A stretch of DNA of 58,283 bases from positions 1-58,283 of the forward strand of contig NZ_AUBZ01000033.1 of assembly GCF_000429505.1 (NCBI RefSeq), written 5' to 3'. The position numbers and the translations under genes are program-made. The notes under the pieces are model-generated. The model had not been told where the DNA came from, did no database searches, and saw only the letters and a program-made list of their open reading frames with translations. The DNA is from Aliagarivorans taiwanensis DSM 22990 (lineage in GTDB: Bacteria > Pseudomonadota > Gammaproteobacteria > Enterobacterales > Celerinatantimonadaceae). Shown here piece after piece: positions 36,703 through 45,106 of this stretch; within the stretch, counting starts at the first letter, position 1; every line of letters begins with the position of its first letter.

Positions 36703-37692
36703 GTGCAACAGGGACAACATAACAACGACACCGAAGTGTGGGGTGCCGAGCAACCAAGCGATCTGACCGTCGAGACTAGCCAGGCTCCACTTGGCCCCAG
36801 TCAGGCATACATAAATGCACTTGAACATCGGACAACTCAATACACCGCCACCGTCTTTTTAAATCGCTTAGCGCGGCGCCTTAGCAGTGACCGCATTACC
36901 GAGCATGCTCGGTTTAACTGGGAAAAATTAAGCTATGAGCACCTCGATGCAATTAAGCGGCAGCTATCTAGCGAGCTTGCGCCTAATACGGTCAACACCT
37001 ACCTGACAATGATTAAAGGTGTAATGAAGCATGCTCACAAGCAAGGTTTAATTGATACAACCACGCTGATTAATATTAAGGATGTAAAGCGAGCAAAAGG
37101 GAGTCGAATTGATTCTGGGCGAGAAGTCAAAGAGGTAGAAATGCTCGCTATTTTTGCGGCTAATCGCGAATCGAATACGCTGCAGTCCATTAGAGATAAT
37201 GTTCTGTTGTCCCTGATGTACTATTGCGGACTAAGGCGATCGGAAGCCGCTAGCATATCGCTGGATAACATCTGCCTCGATAGCAACTGCGTGACAGTAT
37301 TAGGTAAAGGTAACAAGCAGCGTCGAGTTTATTTCTCTGACAAAGTGCGCACACCGCTGCTCACCTGGCTCGACCGCCACCCAGAGCACCTGCAGATGTT
37401 CTTGCCCAGAATGAATCGCAATGGCGACCTCCGCCGGCAGGACGGTGAACTGCTACCGATTACAGTTTCTGGTATCCGAGCGATCATTGAACGCGCATCA
37501 AACCACGGCAGTTCGAGGTATGGACCGTTTAAAGCTCACGACTTGAGGCGTTCGTTTGCCACCAACTTACTGAGAGCACAGGCTGACTTGCTGACCGTAC
37601 AGGCCTTAATGGGGCATTCTGATCCGGCTACAACCCAGCGCTATGATAAGCGAGGGGACAGTGCGCTAAAAGCTGCCGCGCACTTAATCTAA
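36703..37692 (+). CDS. Rci/Xer-like tyrosine recombinase downstream of pilV
   Basis: 329 aa from GTG 36703, chosen for the GGAGAG just upstream; an ATG at 36652 without Shine-Dalgarno would add 17 residues. Catalytic residues R178 (CGLRRSEAAS), H279xxR282 (AHDLRRSFATNLL), H305 (LMGHSD) and Y314 (QRYDKR) are all present. An N-terminal SAM-like core-binding domain precedes them. Position suggests the shufflon recombinase Rci of IncI plasmids, but no inverted-repeat shufflon is seen here. It could equally be a Xer-like resolvase. Confidence 0.85.
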   Translation: MQQGQHNNDTEVWGAEQPSDLTVETSQAPLGPSQAYINALEHRTTQYTATVFLNRLARRLSSDRITEHARFNWEKLSYEHLDAIKRQLSSELAPNTVNTYLTMIKGVMKHAHKQGLIDTTTLINIKDVKRAKGSRIDSGREVKEVEMLAIFAANRESNTLQSIRDNVLLSLMYYCGLRRSEAASISLDNICLDSNCVTVLGKGNKQRRVYFSDKVRTPLLTWLDRHPEHLQMFLPRMNRNGDLRRQDGELLPITVSGIRAIIERASNHGSSRYGPFKAHDLRRSFATNLLRAQADLLTVQALMGHSDPATTQRYDKRGDSALKAAAHLI

Positions 37693-37827
37693 CAAATAGT
37701 GAACATGAGTCGGCGGGAGGTGTTATCAATTTAGGATTAATGCGACGATGCGGCTGATATGGGCAGCTGCACATAAGCGCAACATAGCGCGCTCATGTAC
37801 CGACTTGATGGAAATTACAGGGGTAAT

Positions 37828-38361
37828 CTAGTTAAACCAATCTGGGTGCTGCTCCCGGTCACGTAGGCGAAGCATTTCCGAAGTCTCTACCAGTTCGTCA
37901 GCTGGAACAATCAACCCATCACTTGCTATCACACTCGGTCGCAACATTGGGCCATGCTGTTTGGAATGATACATGTTAATTAAACAGTGCAGTCTAGCGC
38001 CGTGAGGCGCTTGTAGTCGCCACTGCTTGTAGGCCTGTGTTTGAGTGGCATACGCCAACAGCATCATCCCCAACTCTTCCCGCTGACGTGCTTTAATTTT
38101 TCGTTTTATGGCCTTTTTAAATAGCGGCACAGTACCTGAAACCAGCATACCAATAGGGATGTCTCGCAACTGATGAGGCACAGCGTCAAGCGAGTCGTGT
38201 GCCAATGAGAACAGCTCGGTATAGCCAGTGTTGATGTCGCGAATGTAGATGAAATGATGGTCGACAGGGGTGCCCTGATCATTAAATGCTCCTAAACACC
38301 AACCGCTCGCTGCCAGTTGTTGTTTTGCGATAGCGTGGTCAATCTCGGTATTTTCGTTCAT
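37828..38361 (-). CDS. Hypothetical protein, 177 aa
   Basis: Not recognised. ATG 38361 (MNENTEIDHAIAKQQLAASG) with AGGAC upstream; the longer frame from 38391 has no better site. Contains a basic stretch (KKAIKRKIKARQREELG, about residues 80-96). Two direct repeats ATGATATAGC lie upstream at 38378 and 38409. Convergent with the recombinase gene. Confidence 0.6.
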   Translation of the reverse strand: MNENTEIDHAIAKQQLAASGWCLGAFNDQGTPVDHHFIYIRDINTGYTELFSLAHDSLDAVPHQLRDIPIGMLVSGTVPLFKKAIKRKIKARQREELGMMLLAYATQTQAYKQWRLQAPHGARLHCLINMYHSKQHGPMLRPSVIASDGLIVPADELVETSEMLRLRDREQHPDWFN

Positions 38362-38377
38362 TTTGCATGTCCTACTA

Positions 38378-38418
38378 ATGATATAGCCCAATCATAGCAG
38401 TCTCGGATATGATATAGC
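38378..38418. repeat. Two ATGATATAGC direct repeats 31 bp apart
   Basis: Copies at 38378-38387 and 38409-38418, about three helical turns apart, just upstream of the minus-strand gene starting at 38361. Possible operator or tandem -10 elements. A related GATATAAGC occurs near 45140. Confidence 0.5.
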
Positions 38419-38488
38419 AAGAGGTTTTTAGTAGAACGGTGCGAGGAGTGTAGAAGGCCGACTAGGTATAACAAGTAGAGGTAAAGCA

Positions 38489-38524
38489 AGGCCCCATTCA
38501 ACACAAACGAAAGTGCAGGGGCCT
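38489..38524 (-). terminator. Stem-loop downstream of hns
   Basis: AGGCCCC (38489-38495) pairs with GGGGCCT (38518-38524) around a 22-nt loop, 11 bp past the H-NS stop on its downstream side. The U-tract is short, so it may be a weak terminator. Confidence 0.5.
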
Positions 38525-38534
38525 AACGAAAGGG

Positions 38535-38933
38535 TTAGATCAAAAAGTCTTCGAGCACACACTCACCACTTTCGATTTTTTGCTGGATGACAGAAGGAGT
38601 GCGCCCTTGCCCCGTCCATGTTTTTTCGACGCCGTCGCTTACGTACTTGTATTTTGCGGGCCGAGGTTCGCGGGATGGCTTTGGACTGTTCTGGATATGG
38701 TCAATTAATTCGGATGGTTCAACACCATCTTTTTTAAGCAAGTCCAAAACGTGGTTCAGCTTTTCTTCTCGCGCTCGCATCTTCGCCAATTGCGCTTGCT
38801 CTTGTTCTTCGCGCTCTTTAATGACGCTCTCGAGCCTTAGCATGCTGGCAGTAAGTTCTTCTATCGACATACTGTTCGTAGCAGCTTTCAAAGAACGAGC
38901 GTTAGTAAACGTGCGTACAAAATCCTTACTCAC
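38535..38933 (-). CDS. hns: H-NS-family nucleoid protein
   Basis: 132 aa with an N-terminal coiled-coil oligomerisation region (about 20-70) and the C-terminal DNA-binding motif KYVSDGVEKTWTGQGRTPSV, very close to the H-NS core (TWTGQGRTP). GTG start at 38933 with GGAG upstream. Plasmid-borne H-NS usually silences AT-rich element DNA and reduces host cost. The AT-rich promoters here are candidate targets, which is inference. Confidence 0.92.
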   Translation of the reverse strand: MSKDFVRTFTNARSLKAATNSMSIEELTASMLRLESVIKEREEQEQAQLAKMRAREEKLNHVLDLLKKDGVEPSELIDHIQNSPKPSREPRPAKYKYVSDGVEKTWTGQGRTPSVIQQKIESGECVLEDFLI

Positions 38934-39007
38934 TATCTGTTTTCTCCAATGGTTATAGAAATAATATATGCAACTAACCTACATTGCGTTGCGGGTAAAC
39001 ACAATAG

Positions 39008-39026
39008 AATGTATAGTGTATATAGC
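39008..39026. promoter_or_regulatory. Dyad-like site in the hns/39047 divergent region
   Basis: AATGTATAGTGTATATAGC. Its core AATGTATAGTGTATAT is identical to the site at 46026. It lies 20 bp before the plus-strand gene at 39047. Confidence 0.5.
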
Positions 39027-39046
39027 AATTTGATTGGAGGAATGAT

Positions 39047-39535
39047 GTGACCATGACGGAGCACACTGTTAGCACCGTAGTGTTAAGGCACGATGCCGGC
39101 GCCGAAATTCAAGCGAAATTAGTCCACGCCTTAATTACTGGCGAAACGCTCTATGGAGCGACCGTGGTTAAGTATGAGCGAGAAGCAGTACGTTCAGAAC
39201 CGGAGACTATAGCCCGATCAGCAGTGACAGACGCGTACCAAGCGCGCAGTGACAGAGGTGAGTTGACCACGCTACTTGAGTTTCTCAAAAATGCAGAGAT
39301 GTATGGTTTTTCCGTATGCTGTAATAACGATGAAAGTATAGCTCCTTTATATAGAGCTGCATCATTATTAGCTCACACCGCCCAGGCAACTAACCAGTAC
39401 CTAACGCCACATAACTTCAAATTCACTCCAGGCTCAGCGCTTGAAAGAGACTCCCTAACACTATTAACAAGAACCAGAAACACGGTCGACAAGCTTGTGC
39501 TAAAAGCAAAAAGACAAAAAGTTGCGAGCGTTTAA
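39047..39535 (+). CDS. Hypothetical protein, 162 aa
   Basis: Not recognised. GTG 39047 has GGAGG 6 bp upstream. The protein is soluble, begins MTMTEHTVSTVVLRHDAGAE and ends with a basic helix (VDKLVLKAKRQKV). Divergent from hns with the 39008 site between them. Confidence 0.6.
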   Translation: MTMTEHTVSTVVLRHDAGAEIQAKLVHALITGETLYGATVVKYEREAVRSEPETIARSAVTDAYQARSDRGELTTLLEFLKNAEMYGFSVCCNNDESIAPLYRAASLLAHTAQATNQYLTPHNFKFTPGSALERDSLTLLTRTRNTVDKLVLKAKRQKVASV

Positions 39536-39591
39536 TTAGAAATCAGTACGCTTCAAATAATGCTAGACAGGGCATTAAATAAATTCGAATT

Positions 39592-39610
39592 GCAATATGC
39601 TTATGCTATT
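39592..39610 (+). promoter_or_regulatory. Moderate dyad-like site upstream of 39668
   Basis: GCAATATGCTTATGCTATT; left half-site exact (GCAATA), right half GCTATT. 57 bp before the next start. Confidence 0.4.
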
Positions 39611-39667
39611 TAAGCTGAGCGTCGCTAACAGATACAATGTTCAGATTTCAGGTAAGGAATGTAAAGC

Positions 39668-40111
39668 GTGGGGCGTAATCCACCAAATAAAAGAACTGAT
39701 GTTAGGAAAGCAAGCGTTCTGGTAGGGGTTGCGTCATTGCCAATCTGCATATTCTCGCTACTTGCATTTGCCACCGCGAGTACCAGTGAGTCGTTAAACG
39801 ACCAAATGCCAGCTATCTACCTTATTGGCGCTAGCAAAATGACCATCGGCGAATCAGAGATCGCGACCGTGTTTGGCTATGACAAGTGCCCGCCTGATGC
39901 TTTCACGCAACATGCGTCGAGTTGCTTAAAAGTATCAAGCAAACAGTCTATTGATGTTCGCTTGATACTCAACTCCGGTGCAGTGATAAAGGAAACGTGG
40001 TCTGTAGATAGCAATATACAAGGCTTAACGCTTGTTCGCCCAAACGGCTTCCAGGTAGAACCCGCGGTCGTATTGCGAATTAAGCCGATAGGGCTAAACC
40101 GCCACAGGTAG
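39668..40111 (+). CDS. Exported or membrane-anchored hypothetical protein, 147 aa
   Basis: Not recognised. GTG 39668 with AAGGAA upstream. One hydrophobic N-terminal segment (about residues 16-36, ASVLVGVASLPICIFSLLAF), then a beta-rich domain with two cysteines. First of a run of small exported or unknown genes; 3 bp before the next gene. Confidence 0.6.
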   Translation: MGRNPPNKRTDVRKASVLVGVASLPICIFSLLAFATASTSESLNDQMPAIYLIGASKMTIGESEIATVFGYDKCPPDAFTQHASSCLKVSSKQSIDVRLILNSGAVIKETWSVDSNIQGLTLVRPNGFQVEPAVVLRIKPIGLNRHR

Positions 40112-40114
40112 CAC

Positions 40115-40588
40115 TTGAAAGCACATAACCACTTAGTCACCACATTAAGCATGTATGTAGCCGCCAGCCAATGGCTACCTTCTTTGGCTCTGGCATTTCC
40201 GCACCCAGCCTTAGCTATACCGGTGATCGTGCTTGGGGCCTTGCTACCGGATATCGACCATCCCCAAAGCACGGTAGGGCGCCGTATTTCCATTATTAGT
40301 TACCCAATTAAAGCGCTACTAGGACACCGGGGCGCGCTTCATAGCGTGTTAGCCGTATGCATACTGGTATACCTGTGTCGTTGGGCGGATTCCACGATCT
40401 TATTTGCCTTTTCTTTCGGCTACATCGGCCACTTGGTGGGGGACATGTGTACGAAATCCGGTGTTGCTGTCTTTTGGCCCTTCGGTAGGCGGTACCGGAT
40501 CCCATTTACCCCTGCGTCCAATCCTGTGTTCGAGGTGGCGACAGCCATAACCTGTGTAGCGATTGCCGCTTTCGCGTCGTTTACCTAG
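40115..40588 (+). CDS. YdjM-like membrane-bound metal-dependent hydrolase family protein
   Basis: 157 aa with about four membrane segments and the DUF457/YdjM pattern GALLPDIDHPQSTVGRR, HRGALHSVLA and GYIGHLVGDMCTKSG. His and Asp residues in these motifs are the presumed metal ligands. TTG 40115 with AGGT upstream. Role on the element is unknown; such proteins occur on prophages and mobile elements. Confidence 0.78.
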   Translation: MKAHNHLVTTLSMYVAASQWLPSLALAFPHPALAIPVIVLGALLPDIDHPQSTVGRRISIISYPIKALLGHRGALHSVLAVCILVYLCRWADSTILFAFSFGYIGHLVGDMCTKSGVAVFWPFGRRYRIPFTPASNPVFEVATAITCVAIAAFASFT

Positions 40589-40671
40589 CTCACGCTTAAT
40601 TGCTGATATCCCTATTCTAGTATGTGGAATTTGGCGGTAAGCTGGTGACTAAATGGACTATTGGAGGATTT

Positions 40672-40881
40672 ATGGGGGTTAACCACGGACACTGCCCTTA
40701 TTGCGAGACACCGCTGGGCGATTTGAACAAGTTAATGGACAAGCTTAAAATCACTTACCCTGACTCAATAACGGCACCTATGTTTTGCTGCGGCAATGAG
40801 GTCACCGCTTACAAGTACGGCTTGACCTATTACATCAGCAAGGCGGATGGTTCTGACCGTCAGATGATAGGCGCCGATTAA
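40672..40881 (+). CDS. Small cysteine-rich protein, 69 aa
   Basis: ATG 40672 with a strong GGAGG. CPYC near the N-terminus and MFCCGNE later suggest a zinc site (CxxC...CC). No family recognised. A longer frame from 40624 lacks a ribosome site. Confidence 0.6.
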   Translation: MGVNHGHCPYCETPLGDLNKLMDKLKITYPDSITAPMFCCGNEVTAYKYGLTYYISKADGSDRQMIGAD

Positions 40882-40905
40882 CTCTACTATAAAGGAATTG
40901 AGCAG

Positions 40906-41265
40906 TTGTTTACTAAAGCCACATGTCTATTACGCGCCCGTAAACCGCTATGGATAGCTCTACTATTAATAATCGCGTTCAATGCCTACCCGTTGGATTG
41001 CGAACAGGATTACCTAGCCTACCAGAGTGAGGTACTGGCTCTCGTCACATCACTGGACGAAAGTGACAAAGCCAAAGGGACTGCGCAACGAGATTGTTTA
41101 GCTTTGATGCTGCAGGGCTCTAGCGGGCCGTGCGACACATTTGAAGAGTTTAAGCGCACGTTTCTATCGTTAAGTACAGCCGATCAAACAACAAGAGGCC
41201 CCGTATGCTTTCAAGGGCTAACAGACAAACTCGACACTGACCTTCATTTGATAGAGCTCAAATGA
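40906..41265 (+). CDS. Exported hypothetical protein, 119 aa
   Basis: TTG 40906 with AAGGAA upstream. Signal peptide about residues 1-29 (WIALLLIIAFNAYPLDC), then a helical domain with four further cysteines, likely disulphide-bonded in the periplasm. Overlaps the next gene by 4 bp (ATGA). Confidence 0.6.
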   Translation: MFTKATCLLRARKPLWIALLLIIAFNAYPLDCEQDYLAYQSEVLALVTSLDESDKAKGTAQRDCLALMLQGSSGPCDTFEEFKRTFLSLSTADQTTRGPVCFQGLTDKLDTDLHLIELK

Positions 41266-41966
41266 GTAAATCCAGCATAAACAACACCACGTCAATTTCT
41301 ATAGCGTCTGAAGCGGACTACCTACGTGCGCTCGCCCAGCTCGATGTCGATGTTCCAGAACGACGTCAAGATAGGACGACTGAGTTGACGGAGTCGTGGT
41401 CGGCCCACCAGTTTTTGGCAGCGCTACCCCAGTTGGGGTTGCTGAGGTATCCCTTTACGCTTGAGCGGCGAGAATCGCCGGATATCGCCCTTCATTTTAC
41501 CGATATAAGTATGGGGCTGGAGTTGACCGAAGCGATCCGAGAAGACTTTGCGAAGTATCAGTCGATGACAAAGGGAAACATGGATAATGCCCCAAGGTTC
41601 GCTTTCGCAGACAAGGCCTACACAACTAAACAACTCAAACGGTTGGCACATTCACAGACTGCACGGGCTGTCGCATGGGCGGGAGACTCAGTGGAAAAGG
41701 ATTTTGCGCTTGGTGTTAAACTCTGCGCAAAAGCGAAGACAGTAAAGCTGCAAAAGTATCAGCGGTATGACAATAACTCCTTGTTGATATATTTCAATAA
41801 CCAAGGGCCGATACCTGATCCGAAAATGCAACAAGACTACGCAGCTGAAGCGCTTGATAATTACTGGAGTGAGCTCGGGTTTGACAACATTTATGTATTG
41901 CGGGGCACTTGGCTGTACTGCTTTGGTCGTACTAGGGCGTTTCGAGTAAGGACAGTCGAAGCCTAA
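41262..41966 (+). CDS. Hypothetical protein with PD-(D/E)XK-like pattern, 234 aa
   Basis: Not firmly recognised. The stretch ESPDIALHF (P73, D74) followed by GLELTEA (E87, T89) resembles the core of some restriction-endonuclease-like proteins in which the Lys is replaced. No membrane segment. Translationally coupled to the exported protein upstream. The nuclease idea is inference with low confidence. Confidence 0.6.
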   Translation: MSKSSINNTTSISIASEADYLRALAQLDVDVPERRQDRTTELTESWSAHQFLAALPQLGLLRYPFTLERRESPDIALHFTDISMGLELTEAIREDFAKYQSMTKGNMDNAPRFAFADKAYTTKQLKRLAHSQTARAVAWAGDSVEKDFALGVKLCAKAKTVKLQKYQRYDNNSLLIYFNNQGPIPDPKMQQDYAAEALDNYWSELGFDNIYVLRGTWLYCFGRTRAFRVRTVEA

Positions 41967-42020
41967 TCGCCAACCAAGGACTTAGCGCTCACAGCGTTAG
42001 TACTCATTATAGGAAATAGC

Positions 42021-42488
42021 ATGATTAACAGTAGAAATGCACAAACCGGTAACTCCACCTTCGGGTTGGCGCTATTGGGGCTTTTGGCAACCTTGACAAT
42101 GGCCAATGCCTACAGCAACGATTACCAGGCCATGATCGAGATGACAGTCCCAACCGGAACCGTATTTAGGGCAGCGAAGCAACTGGAGTTCGGAACGCCA
42201 CTTGCCGTGAGCGAGCACCAGGACGCAGAGGAGTGCAACTTCTTGATTCAACCGGGTCACCCCTACAACGAAAATACACCTGTCAAACTTAGCGTTCATT
42301 GCCAGTCGCCCGACGCTGATGTGAGTTATGAGTTCGACTACAGTCAGACGTTTATGCTTGCGCTCCCAACGGCTAAGCAAACCGGCATATCCTGCCATGT
42401 CGCAGTAGACCAACAGATATCATTCAATGGCGAGCAGCTGCAGTTTTGCATTGGCTTTGCCGAGCTGAGCGAGCCAAAAGGGAGTTGA
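42021..42488 (+). CDS. Exported hypothetical protein, 155 aa
   Basis: Signal peptide about residues 13-30 (STFGLALLGLLATLTMANA), then a beta-rich domain with four cysteines. ATG 42021 with AGGAAA upstream. Unknown function. Confidence 0.6.
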   Translation: MINSRNAQTGNSTFGLALLGLLATLTMANAYSNDYQAMIEMTVPTGTVFRAAKQLEFGTPLAVSEHQDAEECNFLIQPGHPYNENTPVKLSVHCQSPDADVSYEFDYSQTFMLALPTAKQTGISCHVAVDQQISFNGEQLQFCIGFAELSEPKGS

Positions 42489-42543
42489 TAGCCACGCCCG
42501 CCCGTAAAGCGCATTACCGAGATAACCGCCGTTGAGTGGGGTC

Positions 42544-43392
42544 ATGATCCCGTTTGCTCGGTACATTCCAACGGACCAGCTGGTGGACGTCGCCGAGGTG
42601 CAACGGGGCCGAGAATGCAATTGCATCTGCCCCAGCTGCAGCGTACCCCTAATCGCCCGCAAAGGTGATAGTGGTGAACGAGCTCATCATTTCGCCCATG
42701 ATACGAAAGCCGGGGTAGCACCTATTCAGGCATGCGAGCTGTCGTTTCATGTGATTGCTCGGATGATGCTATTACAGACACTGAATGAACTCGATAACTA
42801 TGTCATCGACACGCCTGGTATGGTGATTGATGAATGGGCTGAAGATACCCACGGCAGGGTAAAAGGGTTCCATGCTACAGTCACCACCCCGCGCTCAATC
42901 ACGCTAGAGGAGGTGTGTGCGTCGCACGATGGCCCGAACAAGGGATTTGATCTGGTCGGGGTAGTCGCTGGTAATCTACTCAATATTTCACTCGAGCACC
43001 CTCAGCGACCGAGCCAAAACGTCCATATCGACCCTAAGCACGCGGTATTGCTCATCGACATCACCGCGCTATCGATGGCCATGGCCGACAATAAGCGCGC
43101 CTTCTTGGAGATCATGTTGGACTATGTTGCCTGTCACGCGCCAAGGCGGTGGATAAGCCACCCCAGAATGGCGCAAGCTAAGCAAAAATTAGCACGCGAC
43201 ATAGCCGCTTGGAAACAGACCTCGCGACAAGATCCTGCACCGGCACGTGAATCTCGACCATCATCGCCGGTTGACTGGTCCATGGTTCCCGCTGAACATG
43301 ATGCATATTGCCTACGATGCCGCGTTTCGATGGGCAAAGTCTCGCGTTGGTGCCCAACATGCTTTATGCCGGTAAGCAAACGACCAGGCTAA
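42544..43392 (+). CDS. CoiA-like zinc/nuclease-family protein
   Basis: About 282 aa. The N-terminus has the competence-protein CoiA-like pattern CPSCSVPLIARKGDSGERAH followed by HFAHD, a zinc-ribbon-like start of a nuclease-fold family. A PD-(D/E)XK-like core may be KGFDLVGVVAGNLLNISLEH. The C-terminus has CLRCRVSMGKVSRWCPTC, a second zinc site. ATG 42544 chosen; an upstream TTG at 42532 is possible. CoiA affects DNA uptake recombination; here the role is unknown. Confidence 0.65.
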   Translation: MIPFARYIPTDQLVDVAEVQRGRECNCICPSCSVPLIARKGDSGERAHHFAHDTKAGVAPIQACELSFHVIARMMLLQTLNELDNYVIDTPGMVIDEWAEDTHGRVKGFHATVTTPRSITLEEVCASHDGPNKGFDLVGVVAGNLLNISLEHPQRPSQNVHIDPKHAVLLIDITALSMAMADNKRAFLEIMLDYVACHAPRRWISHPRMAQAKQKLARDIAAWKQTSRQDPAPARESRPSSPVDWSMVPAEHDAYCLRCRVSMGKVSRWCPTCFMPVSKRPG

Positions 43393-43631
43393 GCGAACCC
43401 CAGCTCGATTGTTTACTCTGGATGACCATCACTAGTAGCGTTTACCCCACCACAAGAACGTATCAGGCTACGTGGTTGTGGCGATAGCCGCCCTCACCAC
43501 CAGCAGCAAAGTCGCCGCGCAAGCCATTGAAACAATTTGCGAATACGGGCTTGATAATAGGGAGGGCACAGCGTTACAGTTGGCAAAAACGCCCTCGCTG
43601 CAGGCAAGGGTTGGCAAAAGGAGAGGTTACG

Positions 43632-44111
43632 ATGTATGTAATCGCAAAACTTAATAATGAGATCTGTAAGCCCCATGGAATTTCGCTGGGTATCGCCGCA
43701 CTGATAGAAGCCATCGGGCAGGAAGGCGCCGATTACCCCACCCTGATGGTACGCACGAGTGCGTCAAAGCAGTGGTTGGTCGATAAGGTCAAGTACCATG
43801 AAGACCTGTTTGCACGCCGCCAGCTGACCAAAGCGGAGTTGCAACGCCGGGGCTTGAACCAGCATAAAGCCTCGCTGGTAACGCTTAGCCGTAAAGGCCG
43901 CAGAATATTGGCGGCAATACAGAAGGCGAATGCCAGCCTTGGGGGCCACGGCAGTTTTGAAAGCACCGCGCTTACATTGGTTAACGAAGCGCTGGTTAGT
44001 CAGCAGGTAATCCGTGGCCAAGCTGAGCAGAATCAAAACTATGCTCAGGCATTAAAATGCGAAGGGGCTTTGGAGTCTTTGAATACACTTAAAGAGAGCC
44101 TTTGCGGCTAG
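43632..44111 (+). CDS. Small hypothetical protein, possible winged helix, 159 aa
   Basis: ATG 43632 (MYVIAKLNNEICKPHGISLG) with AAAGGAGAG upstream. The middle (LTKAELQRRGLNQHKASLVT then LSRKGRRILAAI) reads like a winged-helix DNA-binding segment. A longer frame from 43527 lacks a ribosome site. The 240 bp before it hold only an overlapping 60-codon frame I cannot support. Confidence 0.5.
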   Translation: MYVIAKLNNEICKPHGISLGIAALIEAIGQEGADYPTLMVRTSASKQWLVDKVKYHEDLFARRQLTKAELQRRGLNQHKASLVTLSRKGRRILAAIQKANASLGGHGSFESTALTLVNEALVSQQVIRGQAEQNQNYAQALKCEGALESLNTLKESLCG

Positions 44112-44162
44112 TTCGTCCACCCAACCGATCACTCCCTCCAGCGATTGCTGCAATCGGCAGAC

Positions 44163-45077
44163 TTAGGCTAGCCGCTGTTCTATGGTCCAACCATGAAGAC
44201 TACCAATACGCGTGTTGTTGGTTTTGTCGCTTCGCTCAACGCGCTCTTTGGGCGCATAGCTGGGCAACGGCTTATGCTCGATGCGCGCTTCCTGCACAAT
44301 CAGGATCGGCAGCGCCGCAGTGATGGGCTTAGTCGCCCCGCTGCGCTTAACATTGGCAGCCGGCTGAACCTTCACTTGGCGCCGAAAACGCAAACTCGCC
44401 GGGGGAACGGACTCGATACGACTTGCCAGCGCGTGCATTGCGACAGTCTTGTCTGCATCCCCCATTCGACCTTCAGCAAGTACAGCGTCCAATAACGACG
44501 CGAGTGAGCGTTGCCATTGGATGGCATTCTTTGGCTTGAGGGTATTCAAGGCATCTTTGTTAAGCCAGGTGCAGCGAATGCTATCAACATCGCCCTCGGC
44601 GAACAGGCTGATCTCTCTATAGAGATGGACGGTCATGACCCCAGGGCATTGCGAGTGCAGGGCGTCAAAACGGGCGGTGCGCGATTCAAAGTTGTCTGTT
44701 ACCAAGTGTTTTATCTCTCGCTTAGCCTGATTGATGCAGTCGACCAGTGCCAGTAGTTGACCCGGGTCATCCACTTGAGACGGCCTGATCTGACAATACC
44801 CGGGATAGCGTCGCGCAGATTTCTTACTGCAGCCATCTTTAATGTGCAGATCGCGAAAGGCCGAACAGGCGGTTACCATCGCCTCGCGCCCCGTGTGGTG
44901 ACGGGGTACGATAGTCTCCACCGGAAGGTGTTCATCACCGGGCTTAATTGGAGGAAGCGATGCCACCCGAGCAAGGTGGACCGGGACGCGCATCAGCCTT
45001 TGCTCGAGCTTTCCAAGATCGCGTGATAGCAGGTCAAACGTCGCGCGAATTTGCGCTAATGCCATCGAGTTATCCAT
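44163..45077 (-). CDS. tus: Tus-like replication terminus site-binding protein
   Basis: The 304-aa protein aligns by eye along its whole length with E. coli Tus. Matches include LARVASLPPIKPGDEHLPVE (Tus has [20 protein letters not shown]), SKKSARRYPG, ARFDALHSQCPGVMTVHLYR, SIRCTWLNKDAL, and FRRQVKVQPAANV (Tus: IKRPVKVQPIARV). Tus is a monomeric contrahelicase that stops replication forks at Ter sites in one orientation. A Ter-like core lies 15 bp upstream of the start, matching the autoregulation known for E. coli tus at TerB. Its presence implies theta-type replication of this DNA. Confidence 0.88.
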   Translation of the reverse strand: MDNSMALAQIRATFDLLSRDLGKLEQRLMRVPVHLARVASLPPIKPGDEHLPVETIVPRHHTGREAMVTACSAFRDLHIKDGCSKKSARRYPGYCQIRPSQVDDPGQLLALVDCINQAKREIKHLVTDNFESRTARFDALHSQCPGVMTVHLYREISLFAEGDVDSIRCTWLNKDALNTLKPKNAIQWQRSLASLLDAVLAEGRMGDADKTVAMHALASRIESVPPASLRFRRQVKVQPAANVKRSGATKPITAALPILIVQEARIEHKPLPSYAPKERVERSDKTNNTRIGSLHGWTIEQRLA

Positions 45078-45090
45078 CCGTTATCCATCC
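45069..45090. repeat. Tandem 11-bp repeat GTTATCCATCC at the tus start
   Basis: Two perfect copies (45069-45079 and 45080-45090) span the tus start codon. TTATCCATC resembles the DnaA box TTATCCACA at 7 of 9 positions. Confidence 0.7.
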
Positions 45091-45106
45091 CTAGTTACAA
45101 TGCACC
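45090..45106 (-). promoter_or_regulatory. Ter-like site upstream of tus
   Basis: On the minus strand the sequence is GGTGCATTGTAACTAGG. It shares the nine contiguous core bases TTGTAACTA with the E. coli Ter consensus AGNATGTTGTAACTAAA, including the C bound in the locked complex. The location, directly before tus, mirrors TerB. Flanking positions differ. Confidence 0.6.

Noticed and set aside
43472-43654. 60-codon frame before the 43632 gene
   Set aside because: Overlaps the better-supported start at 43632 and has no ribosome site or recognisable sequence.
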